A stretch of 64,000 bases of DNA from the NCBI GenBank assembly GCA_964034945.1, contig OZ035960.1, positions 13,215,957 to 13,279,956 on the forward strand. Direction: 5' to 3'. Shown here one piece after another: positions 11,627 to 24,900 of this stretch. This DNA comes from Chrysopilus asiliformis. Its lineage: Eukaryota; Arthropoda; Insecta; Diptera; Rhagionidae. Made by a program: the position numbers and the translations under genes. Position 1 is the first letter of the stretch; each line of letters opens with the position of its first letter. Under the pieces are notes generated by a model that saw only the letters and a list, made by a program, of their open reading frames with translations, was not told where the DNA came from and made no database searches.

Positions 11627-12218
11627 AACTTCATGATTATACTTTTATTTGTCATTTAATTTTATGTTTATGCGATTTCAGGAAAGTTTTTGAGGGTAGA
11701 CCACTTCTCCCTACCATTTTGAAAAATCGAAAAATCAAAGTTTTCGATAAATGCCTAAAAATTAAATTTAATGTCAAAAAGTTGGCAATCTGTGAATGCA
11801 GAAAGTTAGCTTAGGTCCTGCGCTTGCGATTTTTTTCATGCAAAAATTCCAATTTTTGACCATTTTATGGCCAATAATAAAAACGTGGACCACTTCACCC
11901 TACCTGACCCTATTTGTAATAGTTTGCTTAGTTAAAATTTTGCCTGCGGCACAATTTTTGTTGAATACCGAAGAACTGGATCCTTGTTATTTAGATAATC
12001 CCAAACAAAAATTGCGACAAAACTTGATTGGTCTTTCTGAATTTCCAAGCACACAAAAATGCATTTCATTCATTGTAAGGACCTTGCGATCCATTTTTTA
12101 CTTTCCTCTTCTATCGGGGGAAAGTATTGAATTCATGACGGAGACGGGCTCAAGGACGGGGGAAGATAAAAAATTTCTGATCACTACGACATCCGTTTCG
12201 GGCAAAATTATGAGTATG

Positions 12219-13075
12219 TCCGTGCAACTGTCTGTCTGTCGGTCTGTCCGTTTTACGTATCTTAAATAACTGGAGAACGCGAAGAGCTAGCGATTTGACT
12301 TTTTTTGTAAAAAAGGTTTAACAAAAAACGTAACTTTCTATCAACTTTTGGAACAAAAATGTAGCTATAAAGGGTATCTCCAATACAATTTTTTTGAGGA
12401 AATTTTTCGAAACTTATGAGCTTTTGGGAAAAAATGAATGTAACAAAGTTTAAAGGATATAAAATTTTTACATTTTTGACTAAAACGCTTTTTACGTATC
12501 TCTAACAGTTTTCAAGATATTTGAAAAAAATTAAGTTATAACTGTATAACTGGAGTGCCGCTCCACATGAGAATAAATGCTGGCGAGAACCTCTCGATAG
12601 CAGCTACTCGCAAATTGACACGTCTCTGAGAGTCTCTCGCAGAAACTCGGAGAAACTCGCGCGCTAGTTTCTGCAAGCTGTTAAAAGTGATTCTACTTTC
12701 TAGTCAACACGCACCCACTGAACTCTCGGGGAGTTGCTCGCCAGATACCAACGGCATTTGAATTTAGTAGCTCTAGAACTCGCTAGTAGCTTTCGAAAAC
12801 AAGATGTCAAAAAAATCAAGATATTGGTCTTGAAAAGAGAAAAATCGCTGAAATTAACTCTCAAATGGACAACCTTCTGCGACTAACTCTCGAGAGTTTT
12901 TGAGAGTTACTCGCGTATTTATTCTCATGTGAAGCGGCTAGGTTAAGGTATTCTCGACGGTTCTCGAGATATTTGAAAAAAAAATTATTCTTTACATTTT
13001 TTTTTTTCGATACTAAATATTACAGAGAAAAGTTTAGTGTTGATCACAACTTATATTTTTAGTCAGTGTGGGGGA
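12219..13075 (+). repeat. Dispersed repeat family B, copy 1
   Basis: Begins with a short CTGTCTGTCGGT array and continues with TACGTATCTTAAATAACT, then TATCAACTTTTGGAAC-like and GATATTTGAAAAAAA phrases. It ends near GTGTTGATCACAACTTAT. The same order of phrases occurs at 20443-21290. Non-coding. This copy is interrupted by the inverted-repeat element at 12557-12938. Confidence 0.65.
12557..12938. repeat. MITE-like inverted-repeat element nested in repeat B
   Basis: The left end GCCGCTCCACATGAGAATAA pairs with the right end TTATTCTCATGTGAAGCGGC (one mismatch). The interior is rich in CTCGC/GAGAG words and has no ORF. The repeat B sequence resumes on the right, which supports a nested insertion. 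Confidence 0.7.
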
Positions 13076-13892
13076 AATACAAGTTTTGTCTGGATTTCCT
13101 AATTACTTTCCTAATAACAGAGCAGTCACAGCGGCCACAAAGTCACATAATTGGTGAGAAAAAAAACGCAACCCCCACCTTTCGACCTCTTGTGTTCATT
13201 TGGGTTAAAGTATATTACTTAATTTATTTATAATCAAGGGAATTCCACTTTGCAAGAGAAACATCTTCAATTTTAAACTAATTTATTGACTCAATAAACA
13301 TGATTAATTGCTTATAAATTAATTTAATTTAGAAATTCAAAGAACATGAAAAACAGAAACAAAAACACATCAATTGATTAAATTAACCGAAAGAATGTTA
13401 CTTGGCTCCATCTAAGAGACCAAAATTCACTTAAAATTAAAGTTACGTCGTTGTTTATGAGTTAACAAGTAGATTAAATTATAACTGAAAAATAAGCCAA
13501 AAACACCCTTACGTTCCATAATTTTGAGTCGTTTCCGATCACTTTACAAAGTTAACAAAACAAATGTACAAAATCCTCCGTGAAATGCGTTCAATAATTA
13601 AACCACAGGTGTCCATACTTCCTATGATATTTTTACTATATAGTATATACAAAATATAAACGCGGTATTAATTACAAACATTTTATATGTCTAAAAATGT
13701 ATTGATTATTTTATACTAAATTTTATTTATGCTACTTTATTTTATAAAGTTTTTCTTTCCGCTAAAACAAGAAGCTAAAAGAATCGATCGAAAAAAGGGT
13801 TTTTTTAGTTTAAGAATTTCGTAAAAAAAAACAGTCAACACAGCGACATAATTTGTTATTAAAAGAGATCAAAGTAATCCTTTAGCTAATTA
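13076..13892. other. 3' flank of the MFSD6-like gene
   Basis: AT-rich sequence with no recognised gene. On the minus strand this is the 3' UTR side of the transporter; AATAAA signals in that orientation are seen as TTTATT at 13736-13741 and 13722-13727. Confidence 0.4.
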
Positions 13893-14162
13893 TCATGTCG
13901 TCCCATCGTCATTGGAGAATTGAAGACTTTTCTTGCGGCTATCTAGAAACTTTGACGCTATTTTACTTGGCGATTTTTTACTATTATTACTATCTGTTTC
14001 AGGCGTTGATAGCGGTGGTGATTTCCCTGTTGACGGTGGGGGTTGTGTTGGTGTTGTTGCAGGAGTTGCCGGGGTTGAAGGTAACGGTGGCTTTGATGTT
14101 GTTGTTGTTGTTGTTGAAGATGGTTCCATTTCCTCTGGGATGGATTCGCGACGTTCGTCGTC
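13893..14162 (-). CDS. Mfsd6: MFSD6-like exon 11 (last exon, Pro/Thr-rich C-terminus)
   Basis: Acceptor AATTAAAG, phase 0; begins DDERRESIPEEMEPSS, followed by a Thr run and Pro/Ser/Thr-rich low-complexity sequence, a basic patch (SKKSPSKIASKF) and stop TGA 13895-13893. No family domain. Assignment to this gene rests on phase match and order, so it is less certain than the membrane exons. Confidence 0.65.
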   Translation of the reverse strand, partial: DDERRESIPEEMEPSSTTTTTTSKPPLPSTPATPATTPTQPPPSTGKSPPLSTPETDSNNSKKSPSKIASKFLDSRKKSLQFSNDDGTT

Positions 14163-17100
14163 CTTTAATTGAAAATTCAAGCGTTATTGGATTTGATTTT
14201 TTTGAAACTCAGTTAGAAAAATAAAAAAATAGTGAAAAAGACACGAAATTTAATTTTAAAATAAATTATAAAGAACTTTATACACTTTGTCGTCAGGAAT
14301 TTTATACAAGTTCGTCGGTAATCAAAAATTTTCGCCTGCGGCGCACCTTTTTTTCCAATTTCTGCCTATCAGGCCTTTCATTAATACACGTTTTGCCAGC
14401 GGCACAATTTTTCACAATTTCTGTATATATTTTGCATTTTTTTTAAAATTTCGTCTGTGGCTCAGCTTTGTTATATATTGAAACACTGAAATGCAATTAT
14501 ATTTTTTATGTAAGATAAACGCAGACAAAAATTGAGACAAACCCTCTGATCGACTATTCAAACTTTTCAAGCACACAAAAATGCAATTTTATCAATTTTT
14601 CTAGAAAGGTAGGAGTTCCAAATACAGTTTTAACCCTGGGCGCCACTTTGTCTTAGCACGACCTGGCCCAAAAAGCGAAATCCTCTGAAAAATTTACCTG
14701 TCCTGTCATGCAAAAAGAGGGTTTATCTGTGTTGTAATTCGTTTAGGCGGTTTTTCTTTGTTGTAATTCGATTATGTGATCTTTCACCCGTTTAGACGTG
14801 ACATAATATCATTCGTTACTCCAAGGTTTATGGGCGAAAGATGAAGTGGGAATTATTTTTAACGTCATTCCTACTAAATCTCGCACGAAGAAACTTTGAA
14901 GTAACTTTGATGAAGAAACATCGTGTCTAAACCGGGTCTTTGCGAACATTATGTAAAGACCAAAGACATTAAAATAATAGACTGGCAAAGTAATGTAAAT
15001 TCGTGAACCGAATTTTCATTCTTCTTCTTCAATGGTGCGACATCTATATTCATCTTATGGCCTCCGAAAAAATCGAGGTTCTTATTTTACATGGAATTGC
15101 GACATTTGTAAGGTATTGCAACCCACTAACGGCAGAAGCCGTGATAACAATTTAAACTTATGGCGGCAAAGTATAGGAAAAACCATGTAATTTTAATTCA
15201 TTAAAAACAATCTCGTTACGAAATATGTCAACCGCTAACGTCGCGGTAAAAGATATGCTGTTTGAGTAGGAAAGTGAATTTCCAAGACGAATCCGACCAA
15301 GGGGTTATTACGCCAATTTTTTTTAAACTTTTTGTTTTGGGGAATTGTTTATCTACCTGAGTTTTGAAACTTGAACATGCATTTATTATCAATCTAATTA
15401 CAGTGAAAGCTCCCTCATCTTACATTAAAAAACACTCATGAGAACCAAGATTTTTGTACGGTTATGAGAGTTATCCGCAAAGGAAGCTTTCACTGTAATT
15501 ATATCTGTCATAAAGTTTATCGACATGCTCCAAGAAAATGTCATGCATTGTTAAAAATAATATTTTCAAATCGGTTAATATAATTAAATCGCATGCAATA
15601 CTAATTAAGGGCTTCTTAAATACCAAAATTATCGAATTCGGCGATAGAGAAAATTCAACAGCCGGAATTGCATTTAGTAGACCGCTTGGGTATTTTCGCA
15701 TTTTCGATGGTGGGAAGAAAGTGGACTCAACACCCTATGAAAAATGGTTACAAATATTTAAAAAGTACACAAGCTTTGGTGGTTTATAGACGAATGGTGA
15801 ATTATACTTACTTCTAGCACGACTCCCTCTAAAGCTGGCTGTGAAATATTCTTCATGTTGGTGTGACTCAATTTTGGTGCACTATCAGCCCTATTTCGAC
15901 CCAAAGACTGATTCGATGTCTTATCGGTTTTACTTAGGACTGAATGATTCGATGTTTTGTGATTGATTTCCAGGGCAGATTTCAGAAGATCAACTTTGGA
16001 TGCACTTCCACCCGCAACTTTTGGGCCCCTGGCAAACTCAATGTTGTAACTGCTTCGACGGTGCGATAAATGATCGTGAATGTCAACCTTAAATTTGAAA
16101 AATATTCCATGACTTTAATATATGGATAGCCATAAATAAAAGATAGAAAACCCACTCGGGAGCCTCTCGGTAGAGATGTCAGACTGCCAATTTGATTGTA
16201 TTTTATCATTAAGCACAAACGTTCTTGCGACATCGTTGTGCCAACGTCTTTTGTCGTCGGCTCAGTTAATTTATCCGTTTCACCATTTTCGTCTTCGTCC
16301 TTGTCGTCCAACTGATGGTCGAATTTTCGTAGCCATACAAGATGCAAGATACCGTAGGCGATACCTCCCACCACGGCCAATAAACCCATGTATCGGAACG
16401 CATCTCTCGTACCGACATGTCCTATCAGCAGACCCCCGCAAAATGATCCACTTCCTCGTCCTGCAAAACAAATCGAAGTCCATTTAAAATGCCTAAATTG
16501 AAGTTTATATGTTTCTCGTTTACCTAAACTGAAATGTGCCATTCCCAATACTCCAATTAGGGTAGCCAGAAGGTTCTTTGGGGCTAGAATCGAACAGTAT
16601 GTCGCCGCTGCTACCCACATCAAGTGGCAGGAAAGAGCCTCCATAGCCTCAAATGGAAAACACCACCAGGCACTTCTGCAATTTGGATTAAAAAAATGAT
16701 TTTACCATGTCATATATAAAAGGAATTCAAAACTACAGTAAAGCTTCAGTTTATGTTCATAAACCCAGTAGTTCATAAACCGAAGTCTACTGCAATTAAA
16801 TTTGAAGAAAAATAAAAAATTTGCATACAGCGTATTTAGAAAGTTTCGCACCACTTCACGCATCTGTAAAAGAAAATTCAATCCCCCCTCCTCCCACCCC
16901 TCTTCCTTACATATTATGTAAATTAAGGAGCCGCTCCATTACCATGACTTTTTACCACGACAAAAAAATAGAGACACATTTATGTGCAGATGCCTTGGCG
17001 AGAAAGGGAGATAAGAATCAACTGCAAAAATTTGTCGGCAAATGCAAAAATAATTTCCCCTGTTTTTTTATGGCGATTTTATGGCGATTTTTAATACAAT

Positions 17101-20100
17101 CACACATTGTCCCTGTAAGTAAATAGCAAGCACGGACACATCCAAAGTGTTATTATAGCGTGATGTCATTTTAAAAGCTTTTTCTCCTTCGCATGCATAG
17201 TCAAAAGCTTTGTTACCATGCCAATTTGAACATTATATTCATAGCATAAGGTTTGATATGATTGCTATAAAATTGTAAAACTGGAAGGGATAGCGCTTAA
17301 CTTGTATTCAGTCATTCCTATTTAGATCTACATAAGTCTATCTTGCTCTAGTTTCCTGCATTTTTTTGTCATGGTAAAAAGTCATGGTAATGGAGCGGCT
17401 CCTTTATCATCCAATTTACAGATAAAGGGCTCGCTCCATTACCAGGACTTTTTACCATGACAAAAAAATGCAGGAAACTAGAGCAAGATAGACTTATGTA
17501 GATCTAAATAGGAATAACTGAATACAAGTTAAACGCTATCCCTTCCAGTTTTACAATTTTATAGCAATCATATCAAACCTTATGCTATGAATATAATGTT
17601 CAAATCGGCATGGTAACAAAGCTTTTGACTATGCATGCGAAGGAGAAAAAGCTTTTAAAATGACATCACGCTATAATAACAGTTTGAATGTGTCCGTGCT
17701 TGCTATTTACTTACAGGGACAATGTGTGATTGTATTAGAAATCGCCATAAAATCGCCATAAAAAAAGAGGGGAAATTATTTTTGCATTTGCCGACAAATT
17801 TTTGCAGTTGATTCTTATCTTCCTTTCTCGCCAAGGCATCTTCACATAAATGTGTCTCTATTTTTTTGTCGTGGTAAAAAGTCATGGTAATGGAGCGGCT
17901 CCTTAAAGATGTTTAAAAAATAATCTTGTCGGAAGTTTTACATTCTGACTTTTTCTAACGATGGTGCGAAACTTTCTTAACGCAGCCTAAAATTAAAGCA
18001 AAACTTACTCAATAAATGAATAGCCAACAAGTCTTCCAGCGTGGGAGAAGAACGCAATTATAATCAAATTAACATGACCAAATACTCTCGTGATCTTCTC
18101 GGCTCCATACAAGAAAGGAATACTGCTTACAGTTCCCACCGTAATTGTAATACCTGTAAATATACAAATTAAAATTATAGATAAGTTCGTTTATTGAACC
18201 GATCGAGCGAACATAGAGAACAGACTGTTTATACCCGTATGGTGAAACCAAAGGGTATATTGAATTTGCCTTACCGTTTGTAACGCCAAGATGTCGTCAT
18301 CACACACAAAAATGAATTACACCAGTGTGTTTAGAATGATAAAAAAATTGAATTTTGCATGTCCGTCTGTCTGTCCGTCCGTCTGTCAGTCCGTCTGTCC
18401 CTCCGTCTGTCTGTCCGTCTGTACGTCTGTCCGTCTGTCCGTCTGTCCGTCTGTCCGTCTGTCCGTCTGTCCGTCTGTCCGTCTGTCCGTCTGTCCGTCT
18501 GTCCGTCTGTCCGTCTGTCCGTCTGTCCGTCTGTCCGTCTGTCCGTCTGTCCGTCTGTCCGTCTGTCCGTCTGTCCGTCTGTCCATCTGTCCGTCTGTCC
18601 GTCTGTCGGTCTGTCCGTCTGTCCGTCTGTCCATCTGTCCGTCTGTCCGTCTGTCCGTCTATCCGTCTGTGGCGCGGATTGCGGGCGCACGGATTTAGCT
18701 AGAGAGTTGAAATTTTACGCAGATTCGTTTTTCGTAAAATGCAAGGCTAAGTTCGTTAATGGGCAAAAATGGACCATTAGGGGGGTACCCCCCATACAAA
18801 CGCAAACGTTTTTTGTTAATATCTCAAAAACCGTGCATTTTATAAAAAAAAGTGCAAGAACAAAAGTTATTTAGGATATGATTCTACATAAAACTCCCAT
18901 ACATCAAAATCCGATTGGAATAAATTTTAAAAAATCTTGTTGAAAAGTTTGGCTTCAAAGTGGAATTTTGGTACAACTGTTCGCCGTCCACTTAAACTTC
19001 GAACAATGTCATATCACCATACGGGTTTTCAATAATAGCCAGATTGGCAATTATAGCTTTTGTTATGTTTTTATATAATGAAAGTTTACTCACCCAGCAA
19101 ATAATTTGGAGCGCCCAACTCCTTCAGATACAAGAACAGGAAACTTTCTATGAATCCCCAAAAGTTTCCTAGCGCGAACAAGAATAAAATGAAAATAATC
19201 ACGTGTGGCATTTTCAGAAGGTTCCACAAGTCCCTGAAGACGTTGTCTGCGGGCAGCTTCTCTCCCAATGGCATCAAGAATACCGAAATCGTTGAAATCA
19301 GCAACAAAACGTCGTAAGTGTAGAACGCTGCCGAATAATCTGTATATCCCAATCCCCTGGACGAGTAATCTATCAGCAATCCTGTGATCGGCGAAAATAT
19401 GGCCATTCCGATGCTGGAGAAAAGACGTTCGCGGCCAAAGTCACCGCCATATTTCTCAATCATGGTCAGCGCAATCGGATCCATGATAGTGACACCGGCT
19501 GATAACATGGTCGTAGCTAAAAATCTCAAAATCAAACACTTAATTCAGCCGTTCAACGGATCCCGCAGGAGCAAATGTGAAACTTACCGAAGGAGAAAGT
19601 AAATCCAGAAAATTGTGTCGTCACTCTCTTTGTAGTCGGGTGGACAAATTTCAGGGCCATTTTCTCGAAATTGACATCTCTGGACCATGCATTCCTTAAT
19701 TGACTCACTCGCCCGAACATTGTACGTTCCAGACATATTTGAACGCAGTACAAGACCACCACAACGCAGATCCTCCTCTTCCAATTCTGTCACGTTTATC
19801 CCGTTCTTCCAGAGTAATGTCACTCCGAACCTTTGCTTGAAATCCGTTACCGTTTCGTTGTCATCGGGTTCGATTTCCATTCCCAATTGTTCGATGGGAT
19901 CAGCCAGATCGGGATGCATATCCAACAGGAAATAGGCGGCATCGTTCCGATTGGCCAGCACCCAACTTTTCCCGCCCACTTCTTCTTCGCGCGTTTGATT
20001 CAGTAATGTGTCTGCATTGAAAATATTCAATTAAAAGAGATCTTGTTAAGGAAAAAAATAAAAAACCCACCGTTCAATTCAATGGAAGACATTTCCAGGG

Positions 20101-21954
20101 TGGCTGTTGTTGTTGGGGACGTGGTTACAGGTACATCAGGGGGTTTGCTTCGGTTGCTGACGCTTTGTGCAAGGGTTGATGCGGTGTCCTTGGTTTTCTT
20201 ATTGCTAACCTGGAACAGTGGAGCATTTGTGGGTGGCAGGATTTTTTCGATTTTTGGATTTTGCTCGAGTAACAGGCAATGATCGATGCATTGATCAATG
20301 ACCAATTCCATCTCTTCTTCCTCAGGACATTCACGACTCGGGCACGGTGACCACCAGACCTAAAAAGGGAATTTCAAGAAAATTATAACATTCAAAAAAC
20401 CGTTTTTCGGAAAGTTTTCTTTGTATGAAAAATCTTAGACTTCGTTTCCAGCGGCTCTGTCTGTCGGTCTGTCTATCGGTCTGTCTGTCGGCCTGTCTGT
20501 CGGTCTGTCTGTCTGACTGTCTGTCGAACTGTGTGTCGGTCTGTCTGTCGGTCTGTCTGTCGGTCTGTCTGTCGGTCTGTCTATCGGTCTGTCTGTCGAT
20601 CTGTCGGTCTGTCTGTCGATCTGTCGGTCTGTCTGTCGGTCTGTCTGACTGTCTGTCTGTCGGTCTGTCTATCGGTCTGTCTGTCGGCCTGTCTGTCGGT
20701 CTGTCTGTCTGACTGTCTGTCGAACTGTGTGTCGGTTTGTCCGTTGTACGTATCTTAAATAACTCGAGAATGCGTTTACCTAGCGACTTGAAATTTTTTG
20801 TGAATGAGTTTTACAAAAATCGTAGTTTTCTATCAACTTTTAGAAAGGTAACGGTAGCTATAACGAGTACCTCCCATAAAATTTTTTTGAAAAAATACAG
20901 TTTTTTTAAGAAATTTCGATAACTATGCGATTTTGGGAAAAAGTGAATGTAACAAAATTTAAAGGATATAAAATTTTCTACATTTTCTGCTTTAATAGTT
21001 TTTCTCGTGCCTCTAACAGTTCTCAAGATATTTGAAAAAAATAATAAGTTTTTTGAAAAATCTCTCAAAATCTATGCACTTTTATGAAAAATGCATATAA
21101 CAAAATTTAAGGCAAATAAAATTGTCTACATTTTTCCCTTTAACGTTTTTAACGTATCTTAAACGGTTCTCTAGATATTTAAAAAAATAATTTTTAACAT
21201 ATCCGGAACTCCGGACATTCCGGAACTAAATCTTACAGAGGAAAGTTTTGTGGTGATCACAACTGATTTTTTTGTGGTATGGCACATATCTGCCACTAAA
21301 AGTGCATGTTATCTAGTGGCAGATACGTGCCATATACACCAAAAATGGAATAAATTGTATTCAGGTGATTTTTGCAATGAATAAAATTTTGAAAGTCTTT
21401 CTCTAATAAAGGTTTTTGTATTTTAATAATGAAACCAAAAAAATGTACCTCAACAACTCCTGTATCTGGATGTCTCATAACATATGCTGATGGCATTACA
21501 CCAGGAATCTCCTGCTGCGGTATGAAAAGCAACGAATGATGGAAAATCGCATTCAACAAAAGACTCATCACAACGACTGGTTTGTATTTACCAAATTTGT
21601 CGACTAGGAAACCTAAAAAAATCAAAGGCGGTAATTACATATTTATAAAAGTAAAAAAAAAGACACAATCTTAAAAAATGACTTTCAAAAATATTTAAAA
21701 ATTATTAATACTCTAATGCAGAGTGGTTTTTTTTGTTGTACACAAAAGCGTCCCGTAATGACCAGGACAGTCCCTTATTTGGGCAATTTGTGCCGGCGCC
21801 ATCGTCGAAACCAAACTTTTGTCCCAGAATTATGCAATCTAGTTTTGTAACCAATATCACACGACGCTTTCAGTACCACAGTCACTACCACAGGCTATTT
21901 ATGTACAACAAAGTCCTTAATATGTTGATCACTAAACAAATTGACCTCAAAACC

Positions 21955-21997
<43 letters not shown>

Positions 21998-24900
21998 CCT
22001 GCGGTGCAGTTTGTTCAGAAACTGCTACCTCTAGCGTATTTTTTTTTAATTCGCCAATGCCTATGTTTTAAAAATAAGTTTATCACACTTCGTTGCCGCC
22101 CCCCTCTCTCCTCTTTTTTCCTTCCACTTTTCACCGGGAATCTGATCAAAGTTCACAGAAACAAAATATGGTCATCCTTGTTACAGAACAATAATATGTT
22201 GGTAATTTTTAGTGAAAGTTCTCCTCAAGTTAAATTTTGAAAACTAGTAGAATTCAAACCTACAGAATCATGCGAAGACTTTTTCGCTCCTTTTGACCGT
22301 TTTTGTTCGCAAAGAAGTTCTCCACTCTCAAAAACAATAAATAATTTTATTTTTCAACTTATAGCGGAAAATTTTTGTTAACCGCTAAATTGAGGGAATT
22401 TCAAGAAAAAAAAGAGCCTGCTAACTAGATTTAGTGGCCGCAAATAGTTTCGTGAAATCCGACATTAGTCTAATAAGTTAGGAAATTAAACTGTAAATAA
22501 TATTACGCAATAAAAATTATGCCGTCGCCTTTTAATGTGAAGAGCATTTAAATTAGTAAACCAGTGAGTCTCAACGCTTTTTTTTTCAACGTTTTTTTCT
22601 CTTTTTCGTAATTTGGAGTTATAAGTCGGTCGGCGGCCACCATCTCCAACTTTTGTAGTAAGATGGTGATTGAAAAACCTCTTTAGAAAAATGTGCCGCA
22701 GTCAAAATTTTCAAAAAATGAAACGATACAAATTAAAAATATTTAAGAGAAATGCGCCGCAGGGGAAAATTTCTGACGTTTAAAGTTAAACACAACTTTA
22801 ATTTTGTTTAGAAATCATTGAAAATGATGTTTCACACTTAATGGCCGGTTGATATTAGGCTGGTTCCCAGCTGCTTATTGATTAGCCACTAGCACACCAG
22901 TAATTTTTTGGAGTTGATATTACCAACACAAAGTTAAATCTGGCAAAAAATTAAAACGCTATTTTTATAGTCTGAGACAGTCATGTTGTTAATTTATTTA
23001 ACCAAATTTATTCGTCACCGTTATTTTAGATGTCTTACCTGCACGAACCACTGACAAAAAGTTGGAAGTTTCAAACTAGTTTGCTGCTAATTCCAATACT
23101 AGCTGGGATTATGCTAAATATACCCTAGTTGCTAGCTAATGTTAACTAGCAGCTGACAACCAGCCTAGTGTCCACCGGACATTAAAAAAAAACTACGCTT
23201 CATTCGTTTTTTAGTAGATTTAATAAAAAAATTGGTTTAAAGAAGGAGATCACAACCCACCGGTTCACAATCACAACCCACCGTTTGGGAAACCATGCAT
23301 TAGAGTAACCGTCTAGGTCTGAATTTATGTTTTTTTTTAGGATTTCATAAGTGATTAAAAAAGATGTTCTGTAAATAACTTTGAAGAATAAACCATAAAT
23401 ATTCTGGGTTCCCAGAAAAACAAAGTTAAACACAAATAAATATATTTTTAAACGTTTCAAAATAATCCAAAAAATATATGAAGTACATTCGAACCTGGAT
23501 AAGAGAGACGTGGGAAAGTGGTAAACATCTATAACTCTGATGGATTTAGGATAAATAAAAAACATAGGGGAACATAAGGTAAGTAGGAAACCTCTATAAG
23601 TGGGATTCGTAGGACAGTACCGTGAGATCCCACCAATCGAGATGAGATTGTATTAAAAAATCAAAAGCTGTTTTTACATAACGAAAAATATTAGAGATTT
23701 GCTTGATATCTACTTGGAAAGTTTTCTAGCAAAATTTAGATTAGAACGGACTTTGGTGACTAATCGTTAATTTATGCAAAGAAAAATTATTATTATGAAG
23801 AATTTCACTTCTTTTTTTTTCCATACAGGAAAAATTTTCAGTTACCACATGACAAACTTAAATATTTGAATTTCCCAGACGAGTGTCAAGACATCACTGA
23901 AATGATGATTTATTAATAACGAAACTAAACTTGGAAAATATACGATATGGCACTAAGCCCGTGGCAAGCTGTACATAATCGTTTTTGAAATAATAAAAAA
24001 CATAGACAAAATTAAGCTTACCTGTTATTGGTGGACTTAAGAATGTTGTGAAAGGTAGAGCCAGGTAAATTATAGCGATTTCCTCCACCGTAAGGCCAAT
24101 CGACTGCATGTGAATTGTGAGATATGGTAAGAGTGATGATGTGGCTGGAATTGAAAAGAAAATTATTTTAGAATTTATTGCAAAATAATAGAAATTGAAT
24201 ATAAAAATGATGGGCGTGTAACACATCCACTGAAATCTGAAATATATCAAAGTTTGCAACGATTTTAATGGTGCAAACGCATTACAGAATAACCTTGAAA
24301 CACATACTGCGCCAATCAACGCTATATGATTTCTAAACAACAAATCATTTAAAGGGTTTAACAACAACAACAACGAACTATTATTAACATAATAACTTAA
24401 TAAAAGGTCGCATTTGTTTTTCACTCGGGCGATGATACGCACACTTGAATTGTTCCTTATCTAAATTTAAGAAATTGGACGATATCTGGATCACCTGTCC
24501 AGCACTAAGTGGGGATGGTTATTCAATTCAAATGCAAAACAATTTCAATTTTACAAATCAGAGCATAACCTCAAGCCCAATGCATTTTCTGCATTCATTA
24601 TTCAATCCATAATTCTCAGTTCTGTATGTAATCCACTTATATTATACATACTGAGATGGTAAACAGATAAATTGAAACATATGCACAAATTCTCATACAC
24701 ACGGACACACAACCATTCCCCAAATGCATAAGATTTACTTTAACGCGCCACAAATTCAAATTTTTCATATCAATTCATATTGAAAAAGATTTGATAGTAA
24801 GCGTGAGTAGTGTTGAAAGCTTATACAATATTTCAATATTAAAGTCATAACCAGTGGCACTGCTTTAAAAAAAATTAAATTATTATTATCACATTTTTTT

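Larger units (their letters stand above)
7454..11911. mobile_element. Possible inverted-repeat element carrying GAAGTGGTCCAC motifs, split by the LTR element
   Basis: The left end begins AGGGTGGTCCGTGGGGAGAA and the right end, reverse-complemented, begins AGGGTCAGGTAGGGTGAAGT; both run into GAAGTGGTCCAC. The 12-mer GAAGTGGTCCAC occurs in plus orientation at about 7471, 7809 and 7831. Its reverse complement, exact or nearly so, lies at about 11697 and 11885, on the far side of the LTR insertion. This fits an older inverted-repeat transposon with subterminal repeats into which the LTR element inserted. No target duplication was defined, so the outer limits are provisional. Confidence 0.4.

Noticed and set aside
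13895..14224. Plus-strand reading frames rich in Val/Leu/Gly
   Set aside because: Antisense to the Pro/Thr-rich last exon of the transporter; composition mirrors that exon and no splice context fits.
16280..16487. Other-frame readings across transporter exon 9
   Set aside because: Shadow frames of an exon whose correct frame is fixed by membrane segments and splice phases.
18291..18874. Long Ser/Cys/Pro/Val and Thr/Asp/Gly repeat proteins on both strands
   Set aside because: They are readings of the GTCTGTCC array, which is open in every frame; no flanking domain or start context supports a gene. The same applies to 20425-20758 and 55511-55810.
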